In this document: piece by piece, positions 41,258 to 53,412 of the stretch | Layout of the letters: each line of letters begins with the position of its first letter | Position numbering within the stretch: the stretch's first letter is position 1 | Origin: Cladorrhinum sp. PSN259 | Lineage: Eukaryota > Ascomycota > Sordariomycetes > Sordariales > Podosporaceae | Length of the DNA stretch: 64,000 bases | Assembly (NCBI GenBank): GCA_033725935.1 | Contig: MU867083.1 | Location: 434,001-498,000 of the forward strand | Direction of reading: 5' to 3' | The notes under the pieces: model-generated | Told to the model about the DNA's origin: nothing | Database searches by the model: none | What the model saw: the letters and a program-made list of their open reading frames with translations, nothing else | Program-made: the position numbers and the translations under genes

Positions 41258-42694
41258 TTACTCATTCCACTTTTTCGCCTCGACACCATCGGGAGGAGCA
41301 GTCTCGACCTTGCGTTTGCCCACATCTTCCCAATTCGTGCTCAGAGCTGTACCGTTGCTCTCAATGAAACTCTTCATCATGGCCCGTTGCTGATCAGGAT
41401 CGGCATCCTTATAGAGGGTTTTGAAGAAGCTATTGATGTCCGCCTTGCTCGAATCATCTTCATCATCTCCAAGCTTGTCCCAGTCCTTTGGGCCCTTCTT
41501 ACTGCTGGTAGGATACGCAGGCGCTGAAGTAGGCTTTGCAGACGTAGACTGAGGAGCGGGAGCAGGGGATATGCTGGTGGTGACCTCGCCTTCAGGTGTG
41601 GTGAGTCCAATCTTTTCCGTCCCCCAAGTGGCCCACTTTGAACCAATGGCGGCCTTCTCAAGAGCTAGCTCGATCTTGCGAGGCGTAACGGAGAAACGGC
41701 AGCCAGATGGGACGATCTCTCCACCAAGTATGAGTGTTGAAGAGGCTTCACGGTCGCCGGACTTTACGTAAGGGGCAGCTGCGCGAGGAAGTCCCGAAAT
41801 TTGGACCTACATGTGTTAGGGTGACAGAAGCGTGGACGACGAAGGCAGATTACTTACATGGGTCTTGAAGAACTGAACCTGGATGTTCTCCTTATTGGCA
41901 TCCTTGGCAAACAGTGTGACGGTCGCCTGCTTGTTGGTCTGGTAGAAGTCGGCACGGAGCCTTAATTGCTCATCTGGAACACTACCAGGGGCAACAGCAG
42001 GAGCTTTGGGCTTCTCAACGGCAGACTCATCATCACTGCTATCAACGGCCTTCTTTTCCGGGGCCGAGTTTTTCGGTTGTGGCTTGGTAGGGATCTTGGT
42101 AACGGTGACTTTGCGCCCGGGGTCATCCTCAGGGAGAGGTTTCATCACCTGGTGCAGTTGGGTTCTCCAGGTGAATGCGCGGATCCACTCGGATGAGTAT
42201 TCGGTTTTCTTCTGCTGTTCGGATTTGCGGGGGAGACCCATGGGTAACCCTTCAGGGTCGGGCTGGCCTTCCTTGTCATTAAGAGCATCCTCGTAAGTCA
42301 CGGTGTAATTGCCCTTTGAGTCAACCTGCTTTTCAACTCCATCGTCCTCCCGAGCGGGGCGTCCTGCTGCGAGCAGCATGCTCCATTTGGCACAGCAAGA
42401 GGCGTCGGCGTAACGCTTGAGACGGAACAAGATAACGGAACGCCGGTGTTGGGCATCGATCATAAATTTGCGAGAGGTTCCGGATGAGCGCTCGGCTGCT
42501 ACGTGATAGGCTAGTTCGGCATCGTGAAGGGCGGCATCGTAGTTCTTGAGTTGGGTGTGCGCTTGCGAACGGGCAAGCAGCCAGGCTGGAGAGCTGGTCG
42601 ACTCGATGGCTTTGTCGAGCAAGGGAATTGCCCCCTCCCAATCTTTGTTCTTAACGGCATCGACACCCTTTTGGCCGAGTGTAAGGGCTGACAT
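41258..42694 (-). CDS. SGT1: SGT1-type co-chaperone (TPR-CS-SGS)
   Basis: Two exons, 41858-42694 and 41806 down to 41258, with a 51-nt intron. The product is 461 aa. The N-terminal third has tetratricopeptide repeats (GQKGVDAVKNKDWEGAIPLL and WLLARSQAHTQLKNYDAAL). The CS domain starts RADFYQTNKQATVTLFAKD and continues across the splice with VQISGLP. The SGS domain has KDWDKL, then DINSFFKTLYKDADPDQQRA and MMKSFIESNGTALSTNWEDV, ending KKWNE. SGT1 works with HSP90 and SKP1 in assembly of SCF ubiquitin ligases and the kinetochore. All three domains are present and in the normal order. Confidence 0.96.
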
Positions 42695-43237
42695 TGGGAC
42701 TTGAGTCTAAGGGGGGCGATCGATCGGTTTGCTGTTTGGATTGGCGAAGGGGTGGGTGTCCTACGACGGTGATGAAGCGCTCAATAATTTGCTTGCAAGT
42801 TTGTTAGTCAGAGAATACCCGAAACAGAGCTAAGATAAGTACCCGCCCAAAAAAAGTCGAATGTTTCGTGCTAAGTTTGAGTCGAGAAGTTTATTAAACC
42901 TCAAAAGTTATTGCAAAGATGGTCCAAGGTTCTCGAAACTGGCAGAACAATGGGGAGCTCTTGGAGCTTTGGCGGGGTTACCTAATTCTGCCAACTGAGC
43001 CTATGGTGGGGTCATGCAAGGATGTTGGACCCACCAACATCTCACCGCTTCTTGGCAGGGAAACGTCCCTGACCATGAGGACCCCTGTTCCTAGCTGCTT
43101 CTGAGAGCAGCCTTCCGCACTGTGAGACGCCAGGTGCAAGGTGAAACTATCAACGACGATCGCCGATGCTAAACATTAAACATTAAAAAGTTCTACACTC
43201 ATAAGTTGGTTTTACCCATTATCCATACTTCATAAAC
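42695..43237. other. intergenic, promoter of SGT1 and 3' flank of the cyclase gene
   Basis: These 543 bases hold no supported gene. The part next to 42694 is the SGT1 promoter. Confidence 0.5.
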
Positions 43238-45610
43238 CTAGATAACCTTCTCTTCGGGATATTTCTGCGCAAACATGCCCAGGGCCTTCATGGTGAAGGT
43301 AAACTTGTAGTTGGGATAAGAAATCATGCAACTCTTGTTGAACACGCCCTCAATCGCCTCCTGCTTCCACTCGCCATTCGGTTGCTGACGTTCCATGATG
43401 AGCCTGACACCCTTCTTGATCTGCTCAACGTTGGGGTACTTGGCCTTCATGAGAGCAATAACTGCCCAAGCAGTCATGACAACCTGAGATCCAGAGGGAT
43501 GCTCGATGTACTCGCCAGTTTCGCATGCCTAAAACAACGTCAGCACCCGGTACCACAATAACATAGCAAGTTGACTTACCCTGTAGTGCTCTGACCATCC
43601 ACCGTCCTCCCTCTGCTTGGAAATCAGAAAGTCACAGCCCCTCTTCGAATGTATGCTGTTCTCATAGATTTCTCCGATGCTCGCCAAGCTCTCCAAAGCA
43701 AACATTGTTGCATAGGTGAAGCAAATACCCCAGCTGCCATACCAGCCACCGTGTGCTTTCTGAGCACTCTTTATCCAAGTAACTGCTCGGTTAATGAAGC
43801 GCTCAATCTCCTTGGTCCGGTGGTTGGGCCAGTGTTTCCGGAAAAGAGAAAGTGCCGTAACAACAGCAGTTGTGCACTCGGGGTATTCGTATTCCACCAT
43901 GATGTTACCAAAAACCTCGGCGGCATTCAGTGTCTCCATCCAGGTACCAGCACGAGGGGGCTCGTATGACGAGCAACCACCGGAGGGGTTCTGATACGTC
44001 AGCAGAGTGTCGATAGCATCAAAGATGCGCTGATCATCGATTAAAGTAGGGAAGCCGGGCGTTTTTTGGAGAATGATGACGGACTTGAGTGCCTCCGAGA
44101 CACAATCGCTCACAGCGTAACCTTGATCTTTGTTGCTAAACGCCCATCCGCCCTTTCGTTGTTGGCGGTAGCATTTGGCTTGGTCCTTTACGTTTTCGCG
44201 GATCTGTTGATCATCGAGAAACTCTAGGGCCTTGAGCAACATTGGCCGCCATCGAGGGTCCTCTGTCAGACCGGCATCCATGATTGCCTGGATAGCAAAC
44301 GCCGTGTCCCAGCACTGTACACCATTGGTACCGTTGGCAAGGAGACCCTCGTCCTTGACCCAAAGGAACTCGTGTGCTCTTTCTCTGTGCCTTCTCACAG
44401 CATACGAGTCGGGGCCGTCACGGACGTAAAGGCACACCAGGTCCATCGGACCGGAAACGGTAGCCAAATCAGCGTGGTCCGTGTTCTCGTTCTCCATTTC
44501 GATCAATTTCATGGACCAGTCCTCTGCCTTGTCAACAAGGAACTTTGGCCTCAGTAACGGGTTCCAAACATTGACGAGAAGCCAATTGACTGTGTTTAGC
44601 ACCCAAGTCTTTGGGTGATAGTTATCCCGAGGGTTGATGGTGTTGCGATTCGCAGCCCAATTGATCTTGGCCCAGTCTTCTGTGAACAGCTCCTTGCGCA
44701 GTTCCCGAATCAGCTCTGTTTCCTCGGCTTGCCACTTCTTGGACCACAGATATCCCATGGGCAGAAACACCTGGCGGATATGAATCCACCATCTCCATGG
44801 AGCGAATGGCACCCAGTCGGGGAGAAGCCACAGCTCGGGCGGTACAGGATTAACAATATCCCACTTGGCGACATTCATCACTGCCAGCCACCACTTGGCC
44901 CAGTGAGGAGCATGGGTAGCTCCTCCGAGCTTGTGGAGGGTAGCGCGTGCCTTGACCATGACGGGGTGGTCCGCATCAACCCCGACGATGCGCAACACGG
45001 TATAGTTTAGTGCAGTTCCAAAAACAGATGTCTCGCCTTCGATATGCAGACCCCAACCTCCGTCCTCGGGGTGCGCGCGCGCAAACAGGTAGTTCTTGAT
45101 CTCGGTCGCGTAGTACCAGGAGATTGGCGTCTTGGTTACATACCAAGAGATCACAATGCAGGGCAACAAGAACATAGGTCCACCATATTCGCACCCCCAG
45201 TGACCACTGGGCAGTTGGAGCTTTTCGAAGAATTCGAGACCGTTTCGGACCGCATCGAGAGGGTTCTTCGGCTTGGGCAGATCGGGCGCATCCTACACGG
45301 TATCAGCAGTTAGCATCTGTCCAATTCAGAACCGGCTGGGATGTTGGAGCTTTGTTACCAAGGGAAGTCCCAGGAAATACTTGTCAGCAAATGTTTGGGG
45401 CCATTTCTTCGTAGCTTCGTCGTCTTCTAGGTATTGCCATGTCATCCGGCCCTGATCATCACGCATCCGCCACCGCGTGAAGTCGGTTCGTTCTTCGATT
45501 CGTGGCCGCTTGGCGCTCTGCTGGTCGTCGCTGGTGTCATTGTGCAGGCGTTTCTTGCTCGACGACTTGTCGACGTCCGATGACGCAGCGTTGATTGTTT
45601 TCCTTGCCAT
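43238..45610 (-). CDS. ERG7: oxidosqualene cyclase, lanosterol synthase type
   Basis: Three exons: 45359-45610, 43580-45292 and 43528 down to 43238. The product is 751 aa, normal for the family. A Ser/Lys-rich N-terminal tail is followed by TDFTRWRMRDDQGRMTWQYL. QW motifs recur, for example LQLPSGHWGCEYGG, HPEDGGWGLHIEG, QRKGGWAFSNKDQGY, YQNPSGGCSSYE, AHGGWYGSWGICF and QREDGGWSEHY. The motif holding the catalytic acid reads VSDCVSEALK; bona fide lanosterol synthases usually have DCTAE here, so the Asp and Cys are kept but the next two residues differ. The enzyme cyclises 2,3-oxidosqualene to lanosterol on ER or lipid-droplet membranes. Context (SGT1 and SPO11) suggests the housekeeping gene. 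It is divergent from SPO11. Confidence 0.92.
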
Positions 45611-46022
45611 CCTGGCAAACTGTTGATGGTGAACAGTGTTCTGGCGATCAAAGAACAGGTGAATTTCGAACTTCAAAAAGGGGAACCTCTTCGGCTTGTG
45701 TCTTTTGTTGTGGTGCAATTCACCAATCAACTGCCGCCGTGTCACAGCGATCATCCCATAATTTTTAGCGGATCGGGTCTTGGCAGGAACCCGAAGCTAA
45801 CGCCTGTCAGTGTCAGCTGGAGATCCCCAGACCTCCAGACCCACCGGACCGAATCATCCCGAAACGGCTGGGCAACTACATTTATTGCACAACATCCAGG
45901 GTTTTTGAGGGAAGAACAACCTGGAACTCTCAAGTATTGCTTGGGACTTTTTGACCCACGTTCATCAAACTCTGCAACGCTTCGGACATGAATCAAGCTG
46001 AATTAGTACCTGTTGCATTCCT
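45611..46022. promoter_or_regulatory. divergent promoter region, cyclase / SPO11
   Basis: The 412 bases between the two start codons must serve both genes. No motif could be assigned with confidence. Confidence 0.5.
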
Positions 46023-47802
46023 ATGAGAACCATGCCTATATCTTCTCTAATTGGTTCCCCTTCTGTCAGGGTGCCGAGGCCTTCTTCCACAGCCTCCTTT
46101 GAGAGCAACGTATCTTCTCCGTCTTTTTCCAGCCCTGTTGCTCAAGATGCCCGCAACATCGTATCAATTCCCAGTAATGATTCCAATGATGGTGCATTAT
46201 CACTGCTCGAGCATCTACTGGAATCAATCGTAGATGCAATCGAGGCCGGATCTGAGCTTGTCATCCCTTATCGTACTTCACGCTCAGATGCAGCCAACTC
46301 TAGACAACATCTCGGCCAGCATAGTGATGCACGACAATCCGAGCGTGTCAGTTTTCCTGGGAGAAACATCCAGGAGGCTAGAAAATTTGGTAAGAGATAT
46401 CAGCTTTTGACTTGGTACCTATTTGCTTACTCGTGTGATAATCTCGTGTCACAGAGGCACTGTTTCGAATCATAGAGCTCTCCCATGAGGCTTTGCTGTC
46501 TGGCAAAATCATTACCAAGCGGTAACTACCTGAGTGAATGATGAGTTAGCATGGTGCTGCTGACGTACCTGTTGACCAGGAACATTTATTACCAAGATCC
46601 GGATCTTTTCAAGTCCCAGAGCGTCGTTGATGCCTTGGTAGATAACCTGGCCTTGACTCTCGGAGTGGGTCGGGGAGATCTTAACATCGTAAGTAATCGC
46701 TCTCTGAAGTATTACCAAACAGGTTACCGCAATGCTAACACGGCTGATGCAGGTCGCAACGGCCAAGGGTCTGGTTTCTGGCCCTATCGAGCTGATCATG
46801 CGAGACGGTCCCGTGCACAACTGCGGTCCATCGGCTAATGACGTACGTCTACTCGAGAAAGCCATCATGATGGTGTTTAGTATTGATCATCACAGGGTAT
46901 TCTACTTCCGTCTGTTGAAGCTATTGACAAGATAGCCTTCAACTCAACCCGATGGGTACTAGTCATTGAGAAAGAGGTGTTGTTTCTTGTTGCTTTTGTT
47001 TCGATCTAAACCCACTGACATGGAAGCCAGGCCACATTTCGCACACTTGCTGCATCCCAGTACGCCAATGTCTCTCAAGCGGGCCATGGGCTGTTAGTGA
47101 CGGTACGAAAAGTTGCAAAAGCCGCCTTGGCTTCCAGCTGACTTGGGCACGACAGGCCAAAGGGTTTCCGGACCTTGCAACCCGAAGATTCCTCTGTCTC
47201 TTGCATACTATTCGTCCCACGTTGCTGCTTTTCGGTCTCGTGGATTTCGACCCTCACGGAATCGCCATCATGAGGACTTACAAGTATGGCAGCCAACGAC
47301 TGGAACACGAAGTAGAAGCTACGATCCCACAACTCAAGTGGCTGGGGATTCGAAGCTCTGACATCATGCCAAACGGTCCTCTTAACAGCAGCGGTGGTGT
47401 CTTTCGAAGAACTGACAGTCAAATCACGCAAGAATACTCAAGTCAAGAGTCACAGGCATATTCCCATGACGGTAAGGCCACCAAATTCATAGGGTATTTG
47501 ATGATGATTGACGCAAGACTGTAGGGTTACAAACAGAAAGACCGCCGAAAAGGTTGAGAATCCACAGGGTCCAGGACCCGGGTGAGACGGTTGCACCTCT
47601 CACTCAGGCTGACAGGAAAAAGGCCGTCGACATACTCAAAGATATTTGTTCCGCTGAAAGCATCAACAGCGATGAGTTAGATCAGAGACAGGAGTTGCAA
47701 CGAATGTTGATGTTCAACATCAAGGCGGAGATTCAGGCTGTTGATAATTATGGTGATCTGACTGAGTGGTTGGACCAGAGGCTTTGTCGTGATAATTACT
47801 AA
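46023..47802 (+). CDS. SPO11: meiotic recombination protein SPO11 (topoisomerase VI A-like)
   Basis: Eight exons: 46023-46389, 46455-46521, 46580-46688, 46753-46842, 46896-46976, 47031-47102, 47156-47471 and 47525-47802. All joins stay in frame, giving 459 aa. The catalytic tyrosine is in the segment TKRNIYYQDPDLFKSQ (created by the second splice). It is followed by VVDALVDNLALTLGVGRGDL and ATAKGLVSGP. The Toprim domain has VLVIEKEATF (metal-binding Glu) and LFGLVDFDPHGIAIM (the DxD-type acids). The last exon has a Lys/Arg-rich segment and QRMLMFNIKAEIQAV. SPO11 makes the double-strand breaks that start meiotic recombination. Intactness of all key residues suggests a working sexual cycle. An earlier ATG or exon upstream of 46023 cannot be excluded. 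Confidence 0.93.
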
Positions 47803-47944
47803 CATTTGTTTTCTGTATTTTATTGCAAGCATAACAATAAACTTCATTAAATATGATCGCTGGTGAAGCCAGTGATGCTAGTCTTCATCCACGCATGTAT
47901 TCTTGGGTCCTCGAAGAACACCGTTTCTACAATTACTTTATCAT

Positions 47945-48870
47945 TCATCTCCATGGCCATGGAACCGCCGACCATGGGCCTGCAATATTTTTCAGCCCAA
48001 ACTGGCGAGCATCGTCTGTTTCAGTGGGTAAGCCTTGATAAACAAATGGATTCTTGCCGCTCTCCAAAATCTCGGCCGCTCGCTTCCGTCCTAGTTCAAG
48101 GAAGCTTTGAAATGCCGGAGTGGTTTGCTCAATGGATCGGGCGACTGATTCAAACGAGTCTCCCAGCACGATGACAGGTGCAAGAGAGGTAGGACGGCTC
48201 TGCAAACCATTGGCAGCATCCCGTTCACACTTATTAAGGCTAGCTACAGCCCATATCATCTGCCTTAAGGGACCGGGTTGAGCGCTGATTGAATACCTGT
48301 TTAGGAATGACTCCATTGCCGGTCCAAATCGAGAAATATCCCACTCTCTTCGTTGTCCACCAACTTTAGCGGACCCAAAGTCCCCAATGTAAAAGTCAGG
48401 AACGTCGGAGCCATCTTCAAAGTGTAGGAAGATGTTTCCCAGATGGAGATCGCAGTGATGTACCACATCAGGACAGCACTGGTACATGTACTCTAGAGTC
48501 TCGCAGACCTGTTTGATGCATCTGACCATTATGCTGATAGGGATTCCATCTCTGTTCCAGCTCGCCAAGCTGCCTCCGTTGCAAAGTCTCCAGTAGCTGG
48601 CGTTTCCGGACTTGACTCTGAGATAAACGTCACCATGCGGGGTGTTAAGTGCCCGGAGTTGCCGATGAAGGAGTTGAGGTATATGGAGACCGGTATTGCA
48701 GCGTCTTGTTTCTTCGACCGCTTTGGGATCTTGCGGACGACTACTTGGCCGTTGTGGACGTTGGCAACCAGTTGAATGGTACTTTGGCAGAAAAGGCCAG
48801 TCAGATTACGGATGAAGATGTATGTCGCGGGAGATTGAGCTTCAAAGACATAAACGAACCCTGAAGACAT
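47945..48870 (-). pseudogene. protein-kinase-like gene with an apparent frameshift
   Basis: The downstream frame (to 47945) has kinase landmarks: YWRLCNGGSLASW (hinge-like), YMYQCCPDVVHHCDLHLGN (catalytic loop, HCD instead of HRD) and YIGDFGSAKVGG (DFG). Upstream, another frame beginning about 48870 (MSSGFVYVFEA) runs through GQVVVRKIPKRSKK, which looks like the lysine strand, and then continues out of frame with the rest. No GT-AG intron that I can find bridges the two frames near 48660-48690, so a frameshift is likely. Fungal kinase-like genes of this sort are common in accessory regions. It could also be a sequence error. Confidence 0.5.
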
Positions 48871-49312
48871 TTCATCCGCTGCTGACCTGACTGGGAGCTG
48901 AGCCTTTGAGCGTGTGTTTGATAACAAAACAGCTGTTGGGGAAACAGACAACGGGGTTTATAAATATTGAGTAACAATTCAGTCGAGGTTCCGATTGAGT
49001 TTTTTCCGGTAAATATATAACAATGGCATTGTGATCTATCAGTAAACAGTTGTCTTTGTTTACAGACCTGACCAATACATTCTCATAGTGCACTAAGAGC
49101 TAACTAATCCCCTTGTTTGAGCTTAAGATTTGAACAAAGAAGTGAAGCGACATCCCAGAGAAACGGTTGGCCAACAGCAACCAAGCAATCTCAACCACAA
49201 TGCCTGAGCATGCAGCACTGCAGTGCAGACTGCCGGGGCCAGATATTCGTTGGTGCATCATCTGGGATACATCAAACGAAGTGTCCCCACCAACACCAAC
49301 AAAACAAGGAAC
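48871..49312. other. intergenic, no gene seen
   Basis: Spacer between the kinase-like locus and the tRNA gene. No coding sequence is supported. Confidence 0.45.
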
Positions 49313-49401
49313 CCCCTTGTGGTGTAGTTGGCTATCACGTTCGGCTGTAAAGGAATTTATCGATTACCGAAAGGTCACCGGCTCGATTCCGGTCGAGGGG
49401 A
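49313..49401 (+). tRNA. tRNA-Tyr (anticodon GTA) with a 15-base intron
   Basis: The 5' strand ccccttg pairs with cgagggg at the 3' end. The D-arm is gtgtagttggctatcac. The anticodon stem ttcgg/ccgaa encloses ct-GTA-a, an intron at 49351-49365 directly after base 37, then a. The T-arm stem is accgg/ccggt. A C1:G72 pair and A73 are identity elements of eukaryotic tRNA-Tyr, and eukaryotic tRNA-Tyr genes normally have an intron at this site. Odd point: the T loop reads ctcgatt, with C in place of the usual T54. Confidence 0.88.
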
Positions 49402-50226
49402 GCATTTCTTTTTTGGGGGACTTTTTTGTGCATTTATTGTCTTTTCCGAGGTGAGATAATCATGCTGCAAGTTCAGCCAGCTACAAATTCCTTTCGGGTT
49501 CAAGTTGCGGGCACTTGATAGAAATCCAAAATGGTGGATGTCGCTCTCATTTTGAAACAAAAAGAACGGAACAAAACTAATTTCCTCACTTTTTGCTCGA
49601 AAGGAAAATACATTGCATTCGACTTTTCTCTTTTCTTCTTCGATGTTGTTGTGTGCATAAGGGGCCGAAAAGGGGTAAAATCTGGCAGGAAGGACCCTAA
49701 CCCTACCATAATATCCAAAATTTCTGTTGTTCTGCTTGCTCCGCTTCCTGTAATCGCCACGTGATACAGTACCGAAAAAACAATGTACTATTACGCTCCG
49801 CCTGCTCTCCAGTATACATTCCGTACATTCATTGGAATTTCGAACAACCTCATTTTCGCCTGCGCGACGCTCCACTTTTCAGACGACCTCATAAACAAAC
49901 TTCATTCTCACAACATTATCACATCCAAACACCACTCGACTTTTTTTCCCCTTCTGTTTTTTTCCCTTTTACTGTGTCATATAGGGGGTTAAATTATGCT
50001 GGCTCAAAAAAGAGGACGGATGCATCACTCCGTGGGATATTCAAGAAGGCGGGTTTAAGGCTACTCCAGGCTGAGCTGCAAAAGGGCTTCCAGAGTGACG
50101 GGCTACTACCGGTTGGGATGTATGCCCTCAAGCCGGAGAAGCAGTAGATATTCTAGCTGCCACTGTATCCCTCACACGCATCCCTCGCGTTATCTTTTTT
50201 CGTGTCATTTGTCATAGAATCGTAAC
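49402..50226. other. intergenic, no gene seen
   Basis: AT-rich spacer between the tRNA and the ankyrin-repeat gene. Open frames on both strands have no domain. A two-unit telomere-like string occurs near 49695 and is taken as chance. Confidence 0.45.
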
Positions 50227-50897
50227 TTAATTCTCGACCTTGTCGCCAGATTTGGGACCCTCGGCCTGATCCTCCTCGTCGTCTTTCAAATCGGCTTCAC
50301 TAACCCCGCTTGCCAAACCCTCGGCGGCCTCCTTTGCCTCCAACTCTCGCACCTCCTTGAGGAAGTAATCCACCACGTCAATCTTCTCGCCAAAGCTTGC
50401 CAGGTCAAGTGGGATGTAGTTCTTGTCGTTTGGCAGAGCAACCGATGCGCCGGCCTCGACAAGCAGCTTGACAACTGGGAGATGGCCGTTCATTGCAGCC
50501 CAGTGGAGACCTGTGTTCCCAAACTCGTTGGGCGCATCAAGGAAGGCCTGCTTCTCCTCTTTTGGTCTGGATGAGAACTGTTCTAGGAGGAAGCTGATGA
50601 CGTCTGAATTTTCACGAGTCGAAGTGGGGTAGGTTAGTGAGTCTTATTCAACCCACGAAAATCGTGTGAAGTGGAAAAGAAAAAGGGAAAACCCTCACCA
50701 GTGTGGCCATTTGCGGCAGCCATGTGCAGGCAGGTCGACTTGTTCCCCTCGTCGACGGCAGCTGCAAGGATCTCTGCTTGGGATGAAGCTGTGCGCTCAC
50801 CAACGGCGCCGAGTATTGATACCAACTCCTCCTTGTCACCAGCGCGCGCAAAGTAAATGAGATCGTCGATCTCGTCTTCGAGAAGCTGAGGAGCCAT
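50227..50897 (-). CDS. YAR1-like ankyrin-repeat protein
   Basis: Two exons, 50699-50897 and 50603 down to 50227, with a 95-nt intron. The product is 191 aa. It starts MAPQLLEDEIDDLIYFARAG. One ankyrin repeat straddles the splice (STCLHMAAANGHTDVISFLL), another is NTGLHWAAMNGHLPVVKLLV, followed by PLDLASFGEKIDVVDYFL. The C-terminus is acidic (DDEEDQAEG). Size, two to three repeats and acidic tail match yeast Yar1, a cytosolic/nuclear chaperone of ribosomal protein Rps3. The assignment rests on this overall likeness. Confidence 0.8.
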
Positions 50898-51640
50898 TTC
50901 GTAATATAATTTTTTGTTTTCTGGTAGGTTGGTATTTTGGCTGTGAATAAAATTTGCGCCTTCACACACAATTTCGTCGATTGACATCACAAGGTGCTCA
51001 AAAAATTTGGAGCTTGTTGTGGCCCAACCAGTGCGCGTGGACAGTGTGGAGCTGTTGTTACACACCGTGTCGCCCCCTTTTCCGATGATGTGTTGGACAC
51101 TTTGGTTAATCTTTGGATTCTACTGTCTATTAACAAAACCGATCGATTAAAGCAATCAGTACCTGCCTTGTTTTGAATGAAATTCCAGTCTTGAAGCTTT
51201 CTTACTTGTCTGTTATGACTCCCAGTACTAGTATGAACTAGCTCAGCATCCGTCTTACGGATAATGGACTCGTACCCGCAGAGTTGTTTAATACAGAAAC
51301 GGGTTTGATGGAGTTATTGAAGTATAATAATATCTAAGAATCCCTCTTCTTTTGTTCTCTAGAGTCCTTTCAATCAGATAGATCATAGGGGAGATATTCA
51401 GCTCTAAACGTATCTAGGGACTGGATCGTGATTTGTCCGTCCTGTACCTTCCCGATAAAACAAAGCCATTGTAGCACTGCAGCGATCTGCAGCTCCCTTC
51501 AACTGCTGAGGGGACGAAAACCCCGCCTCTGCCTACCTTCCGATCATATCTTCCCACATCATCCATAAACAGTCCATTTGCCAAACTCTACTTTTTACCA
51601 GTCTATAGTTTGGTCCGGACACGCCTGCTGGTCTTGAGCC
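50898..51640. other. intergenic, no gene seen
   Basis: Spacer of about 740 bases holding the promoter of the ankyrin gene and the 5' flank of the dead HET locus. Nothing else was recognised. Confidence 0.45.
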
Positions 51641-53412
51641 ATGTCGGCCACTGTGAAGCACACAATTACCCAAAAAGAGAATGCTCCCCAGAGGCATAAT
51701 GATCTCGCGTGCGACAAAAACATTGTTGGTCGCCCTGTTGAGGCAAACGAAATTGATAACCGAAATGGAGACAGCCAGTCGGATAACGACACTAATGAGC
51801 GGGATCCTGATGAATGAAATGAAGACGAATTTGACTATGGTTTTGAGAATCAGGATCAAGAGCTGTGCCTATGGAATATAGACCCTTCCCTCGACCCCAA
51901 CGGTCGCTGCAAATACAAGCCCCTGACGTATCCACGAGAGTTTCGGCTGTTAATACTCCAGCCAGGCGCATTCGACGAGCCAATACATTGCAGGCTGGTT
52001 CATGAAATCTTCAGCGCTGTGACACCGGTCGAATTTCATACACCTGGACCGATGAGGACGGGAACGCTACAAAAACCAAGACAATTTACCTAGCAGGATC
52101 GCCGTTCTCTGTGACACCAAGTTGCGAAGCAGTGTTGAAGCAAGTCCGCGACCAGGGAAGACGAAAAGTCTGGATCGATGCCGTGTGCATTAACTAGAAA
52201 CATCAAGATGAACGAGGCCACCAAGTCCAGCTGATACCCGATATTTACTCCCGAGCTGAGAGGGTGCTCATTTATCTAGGCGGTCTTCGAGGAGATGAAG
52301 CCAAATATTTGGCAGCTCTCGATTCAATGGATGTTAGGGACGCTGCTCAGCGCCCTCTCTATTTGTCTTTGGATTTTTACAACTCCTTGTGCCTCCCTCC
52401 ACACGAAAAGACGGTATTAGAGGCAGTCCTGAGTATCGCCAAGTCTATTTTTGAACGCCGATATTTCTTCCGAGTTTGGATTCTACAAGAAGTCAGCCTA
52501 GCCAAGGCAGCCCTTGTAATCTGTGGAGGATATCAGATATCTTGGAAATATTTCCAAGCTCTTCCTGGTATGACATCGCGCCTGCTGTTGAAGGATCTCA
52601 GCTTTCCCGACGCCGTAACGCTTGGCACGCGCAAGTTTCACGGGCAATTCGACTTGCTCCATCTTCTGGATATTGCTATAAATAGCCAAGCAACAGATCC
52701 ACGGGACAATGTGTTTGGGGTTTTCGATATGATGTCACTTCCTAGCCGGAGCCTTGGTTTTATCGCAAACTACAATAGCATTGTCGAAGATGCTTACCGT
52801 GACATCGAGGTCGCTCTCAACATCCTTGATGTCCTAAACGGCACCGAAGGAAACGGCATTCTCAAACTCATCGTTCGAGCAATGGGCCCTCGCAGCCATC
52901 CAAGGCTCCCAGCCTGGGTTCCAGATTGGTCAAGACCGGTAAATCCCAACATAGCTCAGGCATTGCAGAAGCCATCAATTGACCTACCAAAATGGCTTCC
53001 CCACTTACAAGTTTACATAGCCCTCCGAGGTGATCACGAGCATCGCGAGCTTCTAGATCTTGTCGTTGACAAGAGTCGCAGGGAGATTAGCTTCAACGGC
53101 GCGCGAGTTTGTAGCTTGCAGGAGCTGGTAGAGGCTGCATTCTTCTTTGATGTCTGGATTCCGGGACACGACAGCTTCCGGGTATTTAGTTCGCACGATT
53201 TGGACACCCTAGTTGTGACTCTTGAGGGATGCTCCCTGTTGACCTGTTATACTTTGGTCTGCCCAGATGACTGCTCTTTGCCCTTCAGGAACCGCATGTT
53301 TCTACTTTCATCTAACGATGAATTTCCATTTCTTGGGCTCTGTTTCATCATTAACACCGACAAGGTCCAGTTGACGACCGCACTCAGTCTACCCCCCCTA
53401 TTTTTACGTTGA
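51641..53412 (+). pseudogene. HET-domain gene, inactivated
   Basis: Reading from 51641 (MSATVKHTITQKENA), the frame is stopped by TGA at 51815-51817. It continues as REFRLLILQPGAFDEPIHCR, then shifts frame near 52030 relative to the intact paralogue downstream. It is stopped again by TAG at 52195-52197 within WIDAVCIN-stop-KHQDE, where the paralogue has a CAG glutamine codon. From there it stays open to 53412 with HET motifs RRYFFRVWILQEVSLAKAAL, ATDPRDNVFGVFDM and PAWVPDWSRPV. Its C-terminus is also shorter than the paralogue's. HET proteins trigger heterokaryon incompatibility and regulated cell death. This copy cannot make a full protein. Confidence 0.85.

Noticed and set aside
49690..49712. 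Telomere-like string (ccctaaccctacc)
   Set aside because: Only two units, internal, with ordinary genes on both sides; most likely chance.
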